The notes under the pieces: model-generated
The model's database searches: none
The model's input: the letters and a program-made list of their open reading frames with translations, nothing else
What the model was told of the DNA's origin: nothing
NCBI GenBank assembly: GCA_017432165.1
Contig: JAFRJS010000095.1
Span: 28,950 to 92,949, forward strand
From: Clostridia bacterium
GTDB taxonomy: Bacteria; Bacillota; Clostridia; Oscillospirales; Acutalibacteraceae
Reading direction: 5' to 3'
Length of the DNA: 64,000 bases
Shown here: one piece after another, positions 32,782 through 42,168 of the stretch
Layout of the letters: every line of letters begins with the position of its first letter
Position numbering within the stretch: the stretch's first letter is position 1
Program-made: the position numbers and the translations under genes

Positions 32782-33342
32782 TTAATTTAAAAATTTTCGG
32801 TTTTCCCAAATATAAATCACTCCGGAAATCAGGGAAAACACTGCGCTAAGCCAAATAAGCAAATAGGATATGGCGTTAAAAATCACGCCAAGCTTATTAC
32901 CTGTTATTTCTATGTACATTTGAAAAATTATAACTGCATTTATTGCTATTATCTGACTTACGGTTTTTAATTTGCCCCAAATATTCGCCGGTACAACCTT
33001 GCCACCGGTTTTTAAAAGCAAAAATCTCACCGATGTAACCGTGAATTCCCGTATAACAATAAATACAACGGGCAAAACGGGAGAAAGTTTCAGCCCAACA
33101 AAACAAATGAGCATAGAAATAACGAGTATTTTATCTGCCAAAGGGTCCATTATTTTTCCAAAATCAGTTATAAAGTTATACTTTCTGGCTATTTTCCCGT
33201 CCAGATAGTCAGTATATGAGGCAAATGCAAAAATTAAAAAAGTAAAAAGCCATCTGCCGGGAATATGAGTGTAAAGCACGAAAAGAACAGCGGGAAATAC
33301 TAAAAGAATTCTTAAAACAGTAAGTTTATTTGGTGTGTTCAT
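32782..33342 (-). CDS. pgsA: CDP-diacylglycerol-glycerol-3-phosphate 3-phosphatidyltransferase
   Basis: Makes phosphatidylglycerol phosphate from CDP-diacylglycerol and glycerol 3-phosphate. The 186-residue membrane protein has the CDP-alcohol phosphotransferase motif DGKIARKYNFITDFGKIMDP (near residue 47), with the three Asp and the Gly in place, and about five membrane segments. The TPNKLTVLRI start is typical of PgsA. It is preceded by recX (2-nt gap) and followed by cysS, an arrangement like the recA-recX/pgsA neighbourhood of other Firmicutes. Confidence 0.95.
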   Translation of the reverse strand: MNTPNKLTVLRILLVFPAVLFVLYTHIPGRWLFTFLIFAFASYTDYLDGKIARKYNFITDFGKIMDPLADKILVISMLICFVGLKLSPVLPVVFIVIREFTVTSVRFLLLKTGGKVVPANIWGKLKTVSQIIAINAVIIFQMYIEITGNKLGVIFNAISYLLIWLSAVFSLISGVIYIWENRKFLN

Positions 33343-33344
33343 TT

Positions 33345-33956
33345 TTAATTCTCCTCTAATTCATTAATAGCTGAGTTAATGACGCTCCAGCTGTAACCAA
33401 GCCTTTGACAATATGATACTAATTTTCTGAGTTCTTTTTCATTTTCCGTCGTGTTTTTATCGGTGTGCTTTTTTAAAAAGATTTTTTTAATATTTTCTTC
33501 TTCATTTATATCTATTTTACTAAGAGTCTCTTCAATTATATTATTTTCTACACCTTTTTTTGTAAGTTCGTATTTAACCCTTTTAATGGAATATAATTTT
33601 TTGAAAAAAAGTTCTTTAGCGTAAAGGAAAGCAAATTCTTTGTCATTTATCAGCCCCAAGTTTTCCATTTTTTCGGCTGCTCCTTCGGCATATTTTTCAC
33701 CCAAGGAGTTTTTTATTTTATTTTTGAGTTCATGTTTTGAATGTGCCCTAAAAGAAAGAAGCCGCAAGGCTTTTTCTTTGGCTTTGTTTAAATTTATTTC
33801 TTCGTTTAAACTTTCTAAAATTTCATCGTCGATGTAGCTTCCGATTTTAAGGCCACTTTTCAAAAAAACTTCGGGCAAAACGCTTGCTAAATAATTATTA
33901 TCGGCATATATGAGTATATTACCTTTTTTTGATTTTTTTATACTTGTAATTATCAC
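33345..33956 (-). CDS. recX: recombination regulator RecX
   Basis: RecX binds RecA filaments and tunes their activity. The 203-residue protein shows the three-helix repeats of the family: ALRLLSFRAHSKHELKNKI (near residue 58), KEFAFLYAKELFFKKLYSIKRVKYELTKKGV (in part), and RKLVSYCQRLGYSWSVINSAI at the end. I chose the GTG at 33956 because AAAGGAGG lies 7 nt upstream; a longer frame to 34001 has no ribosome binding site. RecX is normally next to recA; here a large ankyrin-protein gene has come between them. Confidence 0.88.
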   Translation of the reverse strand: MIITSIKKSKKGNILIYADNNYLASVLPEVFLKSGLKIGSYIDDEILESLNEEINLNKAKEKALRLLSFRAHSKHELKNKIKNSLGEKYAEGAAEKMENLGLINDKEFAFLYAKELFFKKLYSIKRVKYELTKKGVENNIIEETLSKIDINEEENIKKIFLKKHTDKNTTENEKELRKLVSYCQRLGYSWSVINSAINELEEN

Positions 33957-33981
33957 ATATATGCCTCCTTTACTTTTTAAA

Positions 33982-35667
33982 TTAGATTGTTGCCCCCGCA
34001 TTTATAAGTTCTTGCCTTATTCGCTCGTTTTTCGCCATCTTCAAAGCTGTTTTATTATTAAAAACTTTGTTTACATTTGCGTGGTTTTGGATTAAAAATT
34101 TAATTATCTCAAGCTGACCATTAACTGCGGCTAACATTAGGGGTGTCATGCCATCTTCAGGATTTACGGCATTAACGTCTGCGCCATTTTTTATTGCTTT
34201 TAGCACATCAAAAAAACTGTCATCTTCAATTCCGTCAAATAAGTCTTTGGTAGCTCTGTTATTATTTAAAGTATTAAAATTTTTATTAATATTACTTGAG
34301 TTATTATTTTGGAATGTTGGTACGGCTGGTACATTGGGTTGTGGTGTAAATATAGGCTCTTGAAAAATTGTTTCTTCATTTTTTGTGATAGTAGTAGGTT
34401 TATTGGTTTTTTTATCTTTTGAAAACAACTTAGAAAAAATAGATTTCTTTTGACTTTTAAGCAGTTGTATTATTTCTTTGTATTTACCATGTTTAAATAT
34501 TTTAGCATTGTCTAAAGCAGTACGTTTATAAACCCAGTCTTTAATATTAATATCGGCACCGTTATTGACCAAAAATTCTGTCAATTCAAAATCACCATCA
34601 AGAACAGCAATCATTAATAGAGTATCTCCATTTTCTGTAATACGTCTATTAATAAATCCTTTACTGATGAAATACTTGATTACATCTAATTCATCATCGT
34701 GTGATACGTGGCGCGTTTGGTGATATGCTGCTAATTCCAAAATTTTTTTAACTTGCTTATCATTTAAACTACCCATTTCAAATAGTTTTTTGATGTACTC
34801 AGGGTAATTTTCACCAGTAGCAGCACGATTGACCTCTACTATTTCAAAAAATCTATTTTCTTTTTCTTTAAGCAGTTGCTCATTAGTCATGCCATCATTG
34901 ATTAGCGCTTCAAGTGCCTCCTTGTCTTCATTAATTATTGCTCTATTTATAAATTCTTTTATATATCTGCTGTAGCGTTCCTTATTTTCTTCTAAAAAGT
35001 TAGAATAATACGGTTTATCATACCTTATGCTGTTTAAATCAAGTTTAACATTGTCTCCACAAAGCTTTTTTAGTTTTGTACAAACTTCTTCATAGCCTTT
35101 ATAATAAGCGATTGTATAAAGTGTAGAGTCTAGTTTTATAAAACCTTCGTCAATTAATCCGCAAAAATCATACTCACCTTTTTTTTCGAGATTAGATATA
35201 ATATCGTTGGGCTCGAGGAGTGAAATGGCAGATTTATAATGTTTAAGTAAAAACCTAGCTTGTACACTGCACCCGGCGAGTGCCGAAGTATAAAATTTAC
35301 TGTTAGCATTAGTTATGGTACCTATACCATGATTTGCAAGATACTTCATCATATCGGTGCCCCATTTTTCATACGCTATATCCATTGGTTCTGCACCGCA
35401 GCACTTAACACCTTCTACGTTTTCGACTAAATATTCAACCACCTCTCTATGCTTGTTTTTAAGAGCTAATATTAAAGGGGTTTCATCATCGTAGTTCTTA
35501 CTATTAACATAAGCACCTTCTTTAATAAGCCTTTTAACACCATCAAGGTCTCCACATGCGGCGGCTTCTCTAAGATCTCTGTTTTTATCAGCAAACACCG
35601 GTACAGCACAGCACAAACTTAGTGTGCACACAACTCCGCATAATAATAATTTTTTGATTTTTTTCAT
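33982..35667 (-). CDS. exported ankyrin-repeat protein
   Basis: The 561-residue product has a Sec signal peptide (about 1-26, cut after VFA). Ankyrin repeats are clear at both ends: LREAAACGDLDGVKRLIKEG and ETPLILALKNKHREVVEYLV near residues 30-85, GDTLLMIAVLDGDFELTEFL near 355, and GMTPLMLAAVNGQLEIIKFL with NHANVN near 510. The middle (about 100-340) is helical and may hold eroded repeats. A low-complexity Pro/Asn/Thr linker (about 420-475) splits off the last repeats. Ankyrin repeats bind partner proteins and are enriched in host-associated bacteria. The start at 35667 has AAAGGTGA 5 nt upstream. Its own promoter lies between it and recA. The partner is unknown. Confidence 0.85.
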   Translation of the reverse strand: MKKIKKLLLCGVVCTLSLCCAVPVFADKNRDLREAAACGDLDGVKRLIKEGAYVNSKNYDDETPLILALKNKHREVVEYLVENVEGVKCCGAEPMDIAYEKWGTDMMKYLANHGIGTITNANSKFYTSALAGCSVQARFLLKHYKSAISLLEPNDIISNLEKKGEYDFCGLIDEGFIKLDSTLYTIAYYKGYEEVCTKLKKLCGDNVKLDLNSIRYDKPYYSNFLEENKERYSRYIKEFINRAIINEDKEALEALINDGMTNEQLLKEKENRFFEIVEVNRAATGENYPEYIKKLFEMGSLNDKQVKKILELAAYHQTRHVSHDDELDVIKYFISKGFINRRITENGDTLLMIAVLDGDFELTEFLVNNGADINIKDWVYKRTALDNAKIFKHGKYKEIIQLLKSQKKSIFSKLFSKDKKTNKPTTITKNEETIFQEPIFTPQPNVPAVPTFQNNNSSNINKNFNTLNNNRATKDLFDGIEDDSFFDVLKAIKNGADVNAVNPEDGMTPLMLAAVNGQLEIIKFLIQNHANVNKVFNNKTALKMAKNERIRQELINAGATI

Positions 35668-35715
35668 AAAAATCACCTTTCAATATTTTATTTGGCATAT
35701 AATTGCCATGCTATA

Positions 35716-35744
35716 ATTATTCCAGAGATGGCTAAAAATGTCAA
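35716..35744 (-). promoter_or_regulatory. promoter of the ankyrin-repeat gene
   Basis: On the minus strand: TTGACA (35744-35739), 17 bp, AATAAT (35721-35716), with TGG before the -10 box. A second TTGACA lies 10 bp further upstream, giving a direct repeat TTGACATATATTGACAT. Confidence 0.78.
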
Positions 35745-35776
35745 TATATGTCAATAAAATATCTTGTGTTCTCTTT

Positions 35777-36847
35777 TTATTCTTTAGAAGATTTTTCTTC
35801 TGTCTTTTCGTCTAAATCTGTTTTTGCTTCCATATTTCTACCCATTGAAGGTTTGGAGTAAATATCACCAGCTTTTTTTCTTACTTCAGTTTCTATTTTT
35901 GCCGCAAATTCCGGATTATCTCTTAGGTATTCTTTTGTTTTGTCACGGCCTTGAGCCAATTTCTTTTCACCGCATGCAAACCAAGAACCGCTTTTTTGAA
36001 TAATATCTAATTTGACTGCCAAATCAAGGATTTCTCCTTCGTGGGATATTCCTTGACCGTACATAACGTCAAACTCAGCTTCTCTAAATGGAGGGGCAAT
36101 TTTATTTTTTACAACTTTTGCTCTTGTTCTGGAGCCGATCATTTCGCCGTTTGATTTTAGGGTTTCAATTCTTCTTATGTCGATTCTTACCGATGAATAG
36201 AATTTAAGTGCACGGCCACCGGGAGTAACTTCCGGATTGCCGAACATAATTCCGACTTTTTCACGAAGCTGATTTATAAATATTGCCACGCAGTTTGATT
36301 TGGATATTGCGCCGGCGAGTTTTCTGAGCGCTTGAGACATAAGTCTTGCTTGCAATCCAACGTGTGAATCGCCCATTTCGCCTTCTATTTCTGCTCTTGG
36401 GACGAGTGCTGCAACCGAGTCCACTACGATTACATCAATTGCGCCCGAACGAACAAGAGATTCTGTGATTTCAAGTGCTTGTTCGCCTGTATCTGGCTGA
36501 GAAACCAAGAGTGAATCAATATCTACTCCCAAATTGGCTGCGTAAACAGGGTCCAATGCATGTTCAACATCAATAAATGCAGCGTTCCCACCATTTTTTT
36601 GGCCCTGAGCTATGCAAGAAAGTGCTAAAGTGGTTTTACCTGATGATTCCGGGCCGTAAATTTCAATAATTCTTCCTCTCGGAAGTCCGCCAATTCCCAG
36701 GGCAATATCAAGCGATAACGAACCCGTTGAAATAGAATCAACGTGCATTGTTTCGTTTTTCCCGAGTTTCATTACTGCTCCTTTGCCGAATTGTTTTTCA
36801 ATTTGTCCAAGTGCTGTTTCAAGTGCTTTGTTTTTATCAAATGCCAT
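35777..36847 (-). CDS. recA: recombinase RecA
   Basis: Strand-exchange ATPase of homologous recombination and SOS activator; 356 residues. Walker A is [10 protein letters not shown] near residue 66, followed by [10 protein letters not shown], the [17 protein letters not shown] loop with the catalytic Glu region, and [20 protein letters not shown] (loop 2). The C-terminal tail is acidic and Lys-rich. The start at 36847 (MAFDKNK) has GAGGTTG upstream. It lies 37 nt after dapL and is followed by the ankyrin gene instead of recX. Confidence 0.98.
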   Translation of the reverse strand: MAFDKNKALETALGQIEKQFGKGAVMKLGKNETMHVDSISTGSLSLDIALGIGGLPRGRIIEIYGPESSGKTTLALSCIAQGQKNGGNAAFIDVEHALDPVYAANLGVDIDSLLVSQPDTGEQALEITESLVRSGAIDVIVVDSVAALVPRAEIEGEMGDSHVGLQARLMSQALRKLAGAISKSNCVAIFINQLREKVGIMFGNPEVTPGGRALKFYSSVRIDIRRIETLKSNGEMIGSRTRAKVVKNKIAPPFREAEFDVMYGQGISHEGEILDLAVKLDIIQKSGSWFACGEKKLAQGRDKTKEYLRDNPEFAAKIETEVRKKAGDIYSKPSMGRNMEAKTDLDEKTEEKSSKE

Positions 36848-36884
36848 AATTTTCAACCTCACATTATTAAAATATTTATAAAAT

Positions 36885-38069
36885 TTAAAATTTTATACTC
36901 TTTATTCTTTCTGCGGCTTTTAAAACATTTTCTTTGTCGCCGAATGACGAAAGCCTAAAAAATCCCTCTCCGTTTGTTCCAAATCCTGACCCCGGAGTTC
37001 CTACAATATTTGCTTTTTCAAGCAGCAAATCAAAAAATTCCCATGAATTCATATTGTTTGGGCATTTAAGCCAAATATACGGTGAATTTTCCCCGCCAAT
37101 ATGCCAAATGTTTAGTTCATTTAATGTGTTTGAAAGAATTTTTGAATTTTCTTTGTAGTAAGAAATACATTTTTTAATTTGATTTTGTCCTTCGGGCGAA
37201 AGCGCCGCCTCTGCACCTTTTTGAGTAATATATGAAGTCCCATTAAATTTAATTGCCAAGCGCCTAAGCCACATATCTCCGGCTTTTACGCCGTTTATTT
37301 TAAGCTCATTCGGGATAACTACATATCCACATCTAAGGCCCGTAAAACCTGCATTTTTTGAGAAAGAACATATTTCAATGGCGCAATTTTTTGCACCTTC
37401 TATTTCAAAAATGCTGTGGGGTAAAGTTTCATCTTCAATAAAAGACTCATACGCTGCATCAAATAATATTATTGCCTTATTTTCCAGCGCATAGTCAACC
37501 CATTTTTTAAGCTGATTTTTATTATATACCGCGCCGGTTGGATTATTTGGCGAGCAAATAAATATCAAACTCGGCTTAACAGAATAATCTGGCATCGGGA
37601 GAAATTCGTTTTCTTCGTTTGCGTTGATGTAGGAAATATCGTTTCCTCTTAAAATACTGCTGTCCATATAAACAGGATAAGTTGGATTTTGAATTAGCAC
37701 TTTCCCATTTAATTCAAATATTTCTGGAAGATTTGCCGTGTCACTTTTTGCTCCGTCGGAAACATATACTTCGTCAGGATAAATATTTACACCAAAATTT
37801 TTATAGTATTTGCAAATTGTCTCGCGCAAAAATTCATACCCCTCATACGGGCCGTAACCTTTAAATGTTTCTGCCCGGGCCATATCATCAACAGCACTGT
37901 GCATAGCGTTTATAACCGCCGGACAAATCGGCAAAGTAACGTCGCCTATTCCAAGTTTTATAATATCTTTTTCGGGGTTGCTCTGCTTATATTCTCCGGA
38001 TTTTCGGGCAATTTCCGAAAAAAGATAATTTTTTTTAAGATTATTAAAATTTTTATTAAACTCAATCAT
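36885..38069 (-). CDS. dapL: LL-diaminopimelate aminotransferase
   Basis: Converts tetrahydrodipicolinate directly to LL-diaminopimelate using glutamate, the one-step variant of lysine/cell-wall synthesis. The 394-residue PLP enzyme has the family start [16 protein letters not shown], the [11 protein letters not shown] segment, [13 protein letters not shown], the SDGAKSD pocket, and the PLP Lys in [15 protein letters not shown] near residue 238. With dapF two genes upstream it completes the route to meso-diaminopimelate for peptidoglycan and, in sporulators, dipicolinate precursors. Confidence 0.95.
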   Translation of the reverse strand: MIEFNKNFNNLKKNYLFSEIARKSGEYKQSNPEKDIIKLGIGDVTLPICPAVINAMHSAVDDMARAETFKGYGPYEGYEFLRETICKYYKNFGVNIYPDEVYVSDGAKSDTANLPEIFELNGKVLIQNPTYPVYMDSSILRGNDISYINANEENEFLPMPDYSVKPSLIFICSPNNPTGAVYNKNQLKKWVDYALENKAIILFDAAYESFIEDETLPHSIFEIEGAKNCAIEICSFSKNAGFTGLRCGYVVIPNELKINGVKAGDMWLRRLAIKFNGTSYITQKGAEAALSPEGQNQIKKCISYYKENSKILSNTLNELNIWHIGGENSPYIWLKCPNNMNSWEFFDLLLEKANIVGTPGSGFGTNGEGFFRLSSFGDKENVLKAAERIKSIKF

Positions 38070-38084
38070 TTAAATCATCCCCTT

Positions 38085-39680
38085 TTATTTATGGCTTGCT
38101 GCTCGCACAAATTCTCGAAACAGAGGGTGCGCATGATTTGGTCTGCTTTTAAATTCTGGGTGATACTGCACTCCTACAAAGAATTTATTGCTCGGGATTT
38201 CAACAGCTTCCACCAAAACGCCGTTTGGAGAAACCCCCGTTATTTTCATACCATTTTTTTCTATTTCTTCGCGGTAATCATTGTTAAATTCATATCTGTG
38301 GCGGTGCCTTTCAAAAATTTCCGTTTTCCCGTAGGCTTTGCTCATCAGCGTACCTTCTTTAATATTGCACGGATACGCTCCCAGACGCATTGTCCCGCCT
38401 TTTTGAGTTTTATCTTTTTGGTCGTTCATTAAATGGATAACAGGATTGTGGGTTTTTTCGTCAAATTCTTCTGAATTGGCATCTTTTAAATGTAAAACGT
38501 TCCTTGCAAATTCAATTACAGCGGCTTGCATGCCAAGACAAATGCCAAGATACGGTATATTATTTTCTCTGGCATATTTTGCAGCTTCAAGTTTACCTTC
38601 CAAGCCTCTGCCGCCAAATCCACCCGGAACCAAAATCCCGTCGCAATCGCCTAAATGTTCGTTTACTGTAAATTCTGTGATGAGTTCGGAGTCAATCCAT
38701 TTTATTTCTACATTTGTGTCTGTTTCAAATCCACCATGGTTAAGAGCTTCCGCCACAGAAAGATAAGCATCGTGAAGCTGAACATATTTTCCAACGAGTG
38801 CAATTTTGGTTTTTTTACTACGGCTATCTATTCTGCTAAGCATTTCATTCCACTCTGTCATGTCGCCTTCCGGACAATCTAAATTAAGCTCCCGGCAGAC
38901 TATATTTGAAAAATCATTGTCTTCTAGCATAGACGGCGCATGATAAAGCGAAGAAACTGTAATATTATTAATAACGCAATCCGGCTTAACATTACAAAAC
39001 AGAGAAATTTTATCTTTGATATTTTTGGTAAGAGGTTTGTCGCATCTGGCAACAATTACGTCCGGATTTATTCCGAGTGACCTAAGTTCTTTTACGGAAT
39101 GTTGTGTTGGCTTAGATTTATATTCGCCGGAACTTGAAATATAAGGAATTAACGTAACATGTATAAAAACGCAGTTATCTTTTCCAACTTCCAAAGAAAC
39201 TTGCCTTATTGCTTCTAAAAACGGTTGGCTTTCTATATCTCCTGTGGTACCGCCAATTTCTGTTATAACCACATCGGCATTTGATTTTTCACCAACGGAA
39301 TATATAAATTTCTTAATTTCGTTTGTTATATGAGGAATAACCTGAATTGTTTCTCCAAGGTATTCTCCTTTTCTTTCTTTTTGAAGAACATTCCAGTAAA
39401 CCTTTCCCGTTGTTAAATTGGAGTATTTATTCAAATTTTCATCAATAAATCTTTCGTAGTGACCAAGGTCGAGGTCTGTTTCCGCACCGTCTTCTGTTAC
39501 AAAAACTTCTCCGTGCTGATACGGGCTCATTGTTCCGGGGTCCACGTTTATATAAGGGTCTAATTTTTGAGCCATTACTTTTAGCCCACGGGATTTTAAA
39601 AGTCTTCCCAGTGATGCCGCTGTAATTCCTTTACCAAGGCCTGATACTACGCCGCCGGTTACAAAAACATACTTTGTCAT
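38085..39680 (-). CDS. pyrG: CTP synthase
   Basis: Makes CTP from UTP, ATP and glutamine; 531 residues. The N-terminal synthase domain begins [21 protein letters not shown] with its P-loop-like GLGKG, then [20 protein letters not shown]. The C-terminal glutaminase domain has the oxyanion GGFGGRG, nucleophile Cys in YLGICLGMQ (near residue 376) and the His-Pro-Glu of QYHPEF. It overlaps the dapF stop by 4 nt (ATGA) and is followed by dapL after 15 nt. CTP synthesis is retained although a nucleotide transporter is present. Confidence 0.98.
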   Translation of the reverse strand: MTKYVFVTGGVVSGLGKGITAASLGRLLKSRGLKVMAQKLDPYINVDPGTMSPYQHGEVFVTEDGAETDLDLGHYERFIDENLNKYSNLTTGKVYWNVLQKERKGEYLGETIQVIPHITNEIKKFIYSVGEKSNADVVITEIGGTTGDIESQPFLEAIRQVSLEVGKDNCVFIHVTLIPYISSSGEYKSKPTQHSVKELRSLGINPDVIVARCDKPLTKNIKDKISLFCNVKPDCVINNITVSSLYHAPSMLEDNDFSNIVCRELNLDCPEGDMTEWNEMLSRIDSRSKKTKIALVGKYVQLHDAYLSVAEALNHGGFETDTNVEIKWIDSELITEFTVNEHLGDCDGILVPGGFGGRGLEGKLEAAKYARENNIPYLGICLGMQAAVIEFARNVLHLKDANSEEFDEKTHNPVIHLMNDQKDKTQKGGTMRLGAYPCNIKEGTLMSKAYGKTEIFERHRHRYEFNNDYREEIEKNGMKITGVSPNGVLVEAVEIPSNKFFVGVQYHPEFKSRPNHAHPLFREFVRAASHK

Positions 39681-40519
39681 ACTTCTACTTCTCCTTCAAA
39701 AACTTTTATTGCGTTTCCTGTCATTAAAATTCCATGGTCTGAATAATTAATCACTAATTTTCCGCCACGCAAATGAACCGTTACATCTTCATTTTTACTG
39801 CAAAAATTATTCTCCGCCGCAGCCACCACGCTTGCGCAGGCGCCGCTACCACACGCCAATGTTTCGCCGCTTCCTCTTTCCCAAACTCTCATGGAAATAT
39901 TATTTTTATCCATTATACTTGCAAATTCTATATTTATGCCCTCAGGGAAAATTTTATAAGAAGAAAGATTTGAGCCTATGTCCTTTACGTTAATCGAGTA
40001 AACTTCATCGCAGAATATTACACAGTGCGGATTCCCCATTGATACACAGCTGATATTATAAACGTCTTTGTTTATCGTGATTGGCTCATTTATAACTTTA
40101 TCTTTGTTAAAAATCACAGGTATTTTTTCGGAGGCAAGTTCAGCTTTTCCCATGTTTACTTTAACTGTTGCTTCGTTTCCGCTGTTTTTTAAGATATTCA
40201 AACTTTTAACGCCACTTAACGTTTCAATTTTTATATCGTGTTCATCTTTTACCATGTTTAAGTCCAAAAGGTATTTAGCAACGCACCTTATACCATTGCC
40301 GCACATTTTTCCTTCGCTGCCGTCTTTATTAAAAATTCGCATTTTTGCGTCTGCAACATTGGAAGGCCCGATAAGTATTATTCCGTCTCCGCCAATGCCG
40401 TAACGTCTGTCAGAAAGTGCAATGCTCAGCTCATCGGGGTTTTCAATATTTTGATTAAAGCAATTAATATAAACGTAGTCATTTCCGCAGCCGTGCATTT
40501 TAACAAATTTTATCTTCAT
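39677..40519 (-). CDS. dapF: diaminopimelate epimerase
   Basis: Converts LL- to meso-diaminopimelate by a two-cysteine mechanism. The 280-residue protein has [13 protein letters not shown] at the start, the first catalytic Cys in [14 protein letters not shown] (near residue 73), and the second in [12 protein letters not shown] (near residue 220). The start at 40519 has AGGAGGAAA directly upstream; a longer reading from 40549 would pass through this site. It heads the minus-strand series dapF-pyrG-dapL-recA. Confidence 0.97.
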   Translation of the reverse strand: MKIKFVKMHGCGNDYVYINCFNQNIENPDELSIALSDRRYGIGGDGIILIGPSNVADAKMRIFNKDGSEGKMCGNGIRCVAKYLLDLNMVKDEHDIKIETLSGVKSLNILKNSGNEATVKVNMGKAELASEKIPVIFNKDKVINEPITINKDVYNISCVSMGNPHCVIFCDEVYSINVKDIGSNLSSYKIFPEGINIEFASIMDKNNISMRVWERGSGETLACGSGACASVVAAAENNFCSKNEDVTVHLRGGKLVINYSDHGILMTGNAIKVFEGEVEV

Positions 40520-40600
40520 AAATTTCCTCCTGAAAAAATATATCCTCAAACTTATATTTTATATTAAAATCAAGTTTTTTACAACACTTTTTAACTAAAA

Positions 40601-40640
40601 AAATTTAAGCCAAAGCTTGCGGTTGCTTTGGTTTAAATTT
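40601..40640 (-). terminator. intrinsic terminator of the yab operon
   Basis: A 16-bp stem (AAATTTAAGCCAAAGC against GCTTTGGTTTAAATTT, one G-U pair) with an 8-nt loop; on the minus strand seven T follow. It lies four bases after the stop of the S1-domain gene. Confidence 0.9.
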
Positions 40641-40644
40641 GGCA

Positions 40645-41058
40645 TTAATTATTACTTTTATAGGCGTTTCTCGGGCGCCTTACTTCTGTTTTCTTTTTAA
40701 AGTCAGAAAGTTTTTCATCGCTTAACTTTTTGAATTTATTTATCATATCTTCAAAGCTAGGTGCCTGATTTTTTGGCTTGAAATTATCATTTTTTTGTAC
40801 CTTCTTTTGAGAAGGCAAAATTTCTTCGCTTGCTTGCTTAATAGAAAGCTCGTATTTACCCTTGTCGTTTAGTTTTATGATTTTCACTTTAACGATTTGG
40901 CCTTCTTTTAAATGCTTACTTATTTCTTTTACAAAAAAATTGGACACTTCCGATATATGCACAAGACCCGATTTCCCTTCTCCTAAATCAACAAAGGCGC
41001 CGAATTTAGTTATACCTGTTATTTTTCCCTCTACTACTGCTCCTAACTCAAGACGCAT
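40645..41058 (-). CDS. yabR: S1-domain RNA-binding protein, YabR-like
   Basis: The first ~72 residues form an S1 RNA-binding domain: LGAVVEGKITGITKFGAFVD, GLVHISEVS and VKVKIIKLNDKGKYELSIK. The rest (about 73-137) is charged and probably disordered, with a FEDMINKFKK helix. In Bacillus, yabR lies directly after divIC, as here, which supports the name. Its exact role is not established; it may bind mRNA or ribosomes. It is the last gene before a strong terminator. Confidence 0.88.
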   Translation of the reverse strand: MRLELGAVVEGKITGITKFGAFVDLGEGKSGLVHISEVSNFFVKEISKHLKEGQIVKVKIIKLNDKGKYELSIKQASEEILPSQKKVQKNDNFKPKNQAPSFEDMINKFKKLSDEKLSDFKKKTEVRRPRNAYKSNN

Positions 41059-41098
41059 AAAAAATTTACTTCCTCCTTAAAATATTTAAAAAATAAAA

Positions 41099-41422
41099 TT
41101 ATTCCATCACGTTTTCAAAAATTCTTACTTTTGAGCTATCGTGATTGTTTTCTTCTTCCTCATTTTCCTCAATCGCCTTAATAAGTTCGTCTTTTTTTTG
41201 CTTTTCAATTTTAATTTTTTCGCTTTTATTTGTATATTCATCATTTGTTTGCCATATTTTTACTTGTTGGTTGATAAACAAAAAAACTATGTAAGCAATA
41301 ATAGAAAATATAATAAATTTTATTATTATTTTTATTGTAAATTTTTTATTTTTTTTAAATACACGTTTAATTGATATCACTCCCTTAGAAACAAAAAATA
41401 CATTACATATTTTATTATGCAC
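41099..41422 (-). CDS. divIC: septum formation initiator DivIC/FtsB-like
   Basis: A small bitopic protein: a basic N-terminus, one membrane segment (IIIKFIIFSIIAYIVFLFI), then an extracytoplasmic coiled coil rich in Lys, Glu and Gln. This is the DivIC/FtsB layout of the divisome subcomplex with DivIB/FtsQ and FtsL. Position between yabQ and yabR is the conserved Firmicute order. The start is uncertain: the GTG at 41422 has no ribosome binding site, while AAGGGAG lies near 41386, suggesting initiation around 41380-41371 with a GTG or a rare codon. The product would then be about 90-93 residues, as usual for the family. Confidence 0.8.
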   Translation of the reverse strand: MHNKICNVFFVSKGVISIKRVFKKNKKFTIKIIIKFIIFSIIAYIVFLFINQQVKIWQTNDEYTNKSEKIKIEKQKKDELIKAIEENEEEENNHDSSKVRIFENVME

Positions 41423-41450
41423 TAATTAAACGTATCAATTCAAGTACTTT

Positions 41451-41822
41451 TTATCTTTTTAATTTTAAAATTTTCCCCGTTATATTTTTGGCTTTAAATT
41501 TTATTTTCCCCGCAATTTTCCCGGAATATTTATAAATAGCATTGCCAAGCGTTAAATGGTACGCTATCCAGCCTATTCCTTCGCCCGCCAAAATATAAAA
41601 CCTAGATTCGCCGCTGTTAATTTTTAAGACAAAAACAAAGGTTATTATCCCGCTTAATATAAAATAAATAACGTCTTCCACAAAAATGGCAACACTTTTT
41701 GAATTTATAACCATTCTTATTATTCTGAAAACATCGTATAAAACGCCAAGCCCAGCCCCAAGAATGCACGAAAATGCAAAAATTATCGTTTGCATGGTAG
41801 TAGATTCATTCAAAATGTCCAC
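41451..41822 (-). CDS. yabQ: sporulation protein YabQ
   Basis: A ~120-residue membrane protein with three or four segments: IIFAFSCILGAGLGVLYDVFRI at the start, VIYFILSGIITFVFVLKI, and FYILAGEGIGWIAYHL. This matches YabQ, needed in Bacillus for spore cortex formation and located in the membranes around the forespore. The first codon is GTG at 41822, immediately after the yabP stop; a TTG at 41813 with AGGTGG 5 nt upstream is the likelier functional start. Together with yabP it shows that spore-cortex genes are kept. Confidence 0.88.
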   Translation of the reverse strand: MDILNESTTMQTIIFAFSCILGAGLGVLYDVFRIIRMVINSKSVAIFVEDVIYFILSGIITFVFVLKINSGESRFYILAGEGIGWIAYHLTLGNAIYKYSGKIAGKIKFKAKNITGKILKLKR

Positions 41823-42110
41823 CTACTTAAAAAGCCTTGAAAAAATTCCGCCTGCCGCTTTTTCACTGCTGTAAACAAGAGATGAAATTTCACCGTCAAC
41901 TTCTAAATCTCCAAATTCCAGATTTAATTTTTTTATGTTTAAATTTTTTCCCTTTATAATAAGCCTACCCATTTCTGTGCAAAGGTCTATGGTGTTTTCG
42001 TCGTAATTATCCACTTCTTTTATGCCGCTAAGAACCAAATTTTCTCTGTTTTCCAAGGTAACGCAGTGGGGATTTTTCGGATTCGTTTTTTTAATTTCTT
42101 GTGATGTCAT
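41823..42110 (-). CDS. yabP: sporulation protein YabP
   Basis: The 95-residue protein matches the YabP/YqfC family: HCVTLENRENLVLSGIKEVDNYDENTI, with the core LSGIKEVDNYDEN and ELCTEMGRLIIKGKNL-like strand (here DLCTEMGRLIIKGKNL), then LNLEFGDLEVDGEISSLVYS. In Bacillus YabP is a sigma-E-controlled mother-cell protein with YabQ, needed for coat or cortex assembly. It is followed directly by yabQ. An AAAGGAGT ribosome binding site precedes the ATG. Confidence 0.9.
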   Translation of the reverse strand: MTSQEIKKTNPKNPHCVTLENRENLVLSGIKEVDNYDENTIDLCTEMGRLIIKGKNLNIKKLNLEFGDLEVDGEISSLVYSSEKAAGGIFSRLFK

Positions 42111-42168
42111 ACATTTTTACTCCTTTAATAAAATCTTGTTTATATGTATGACAAACAACAATTTTTTA

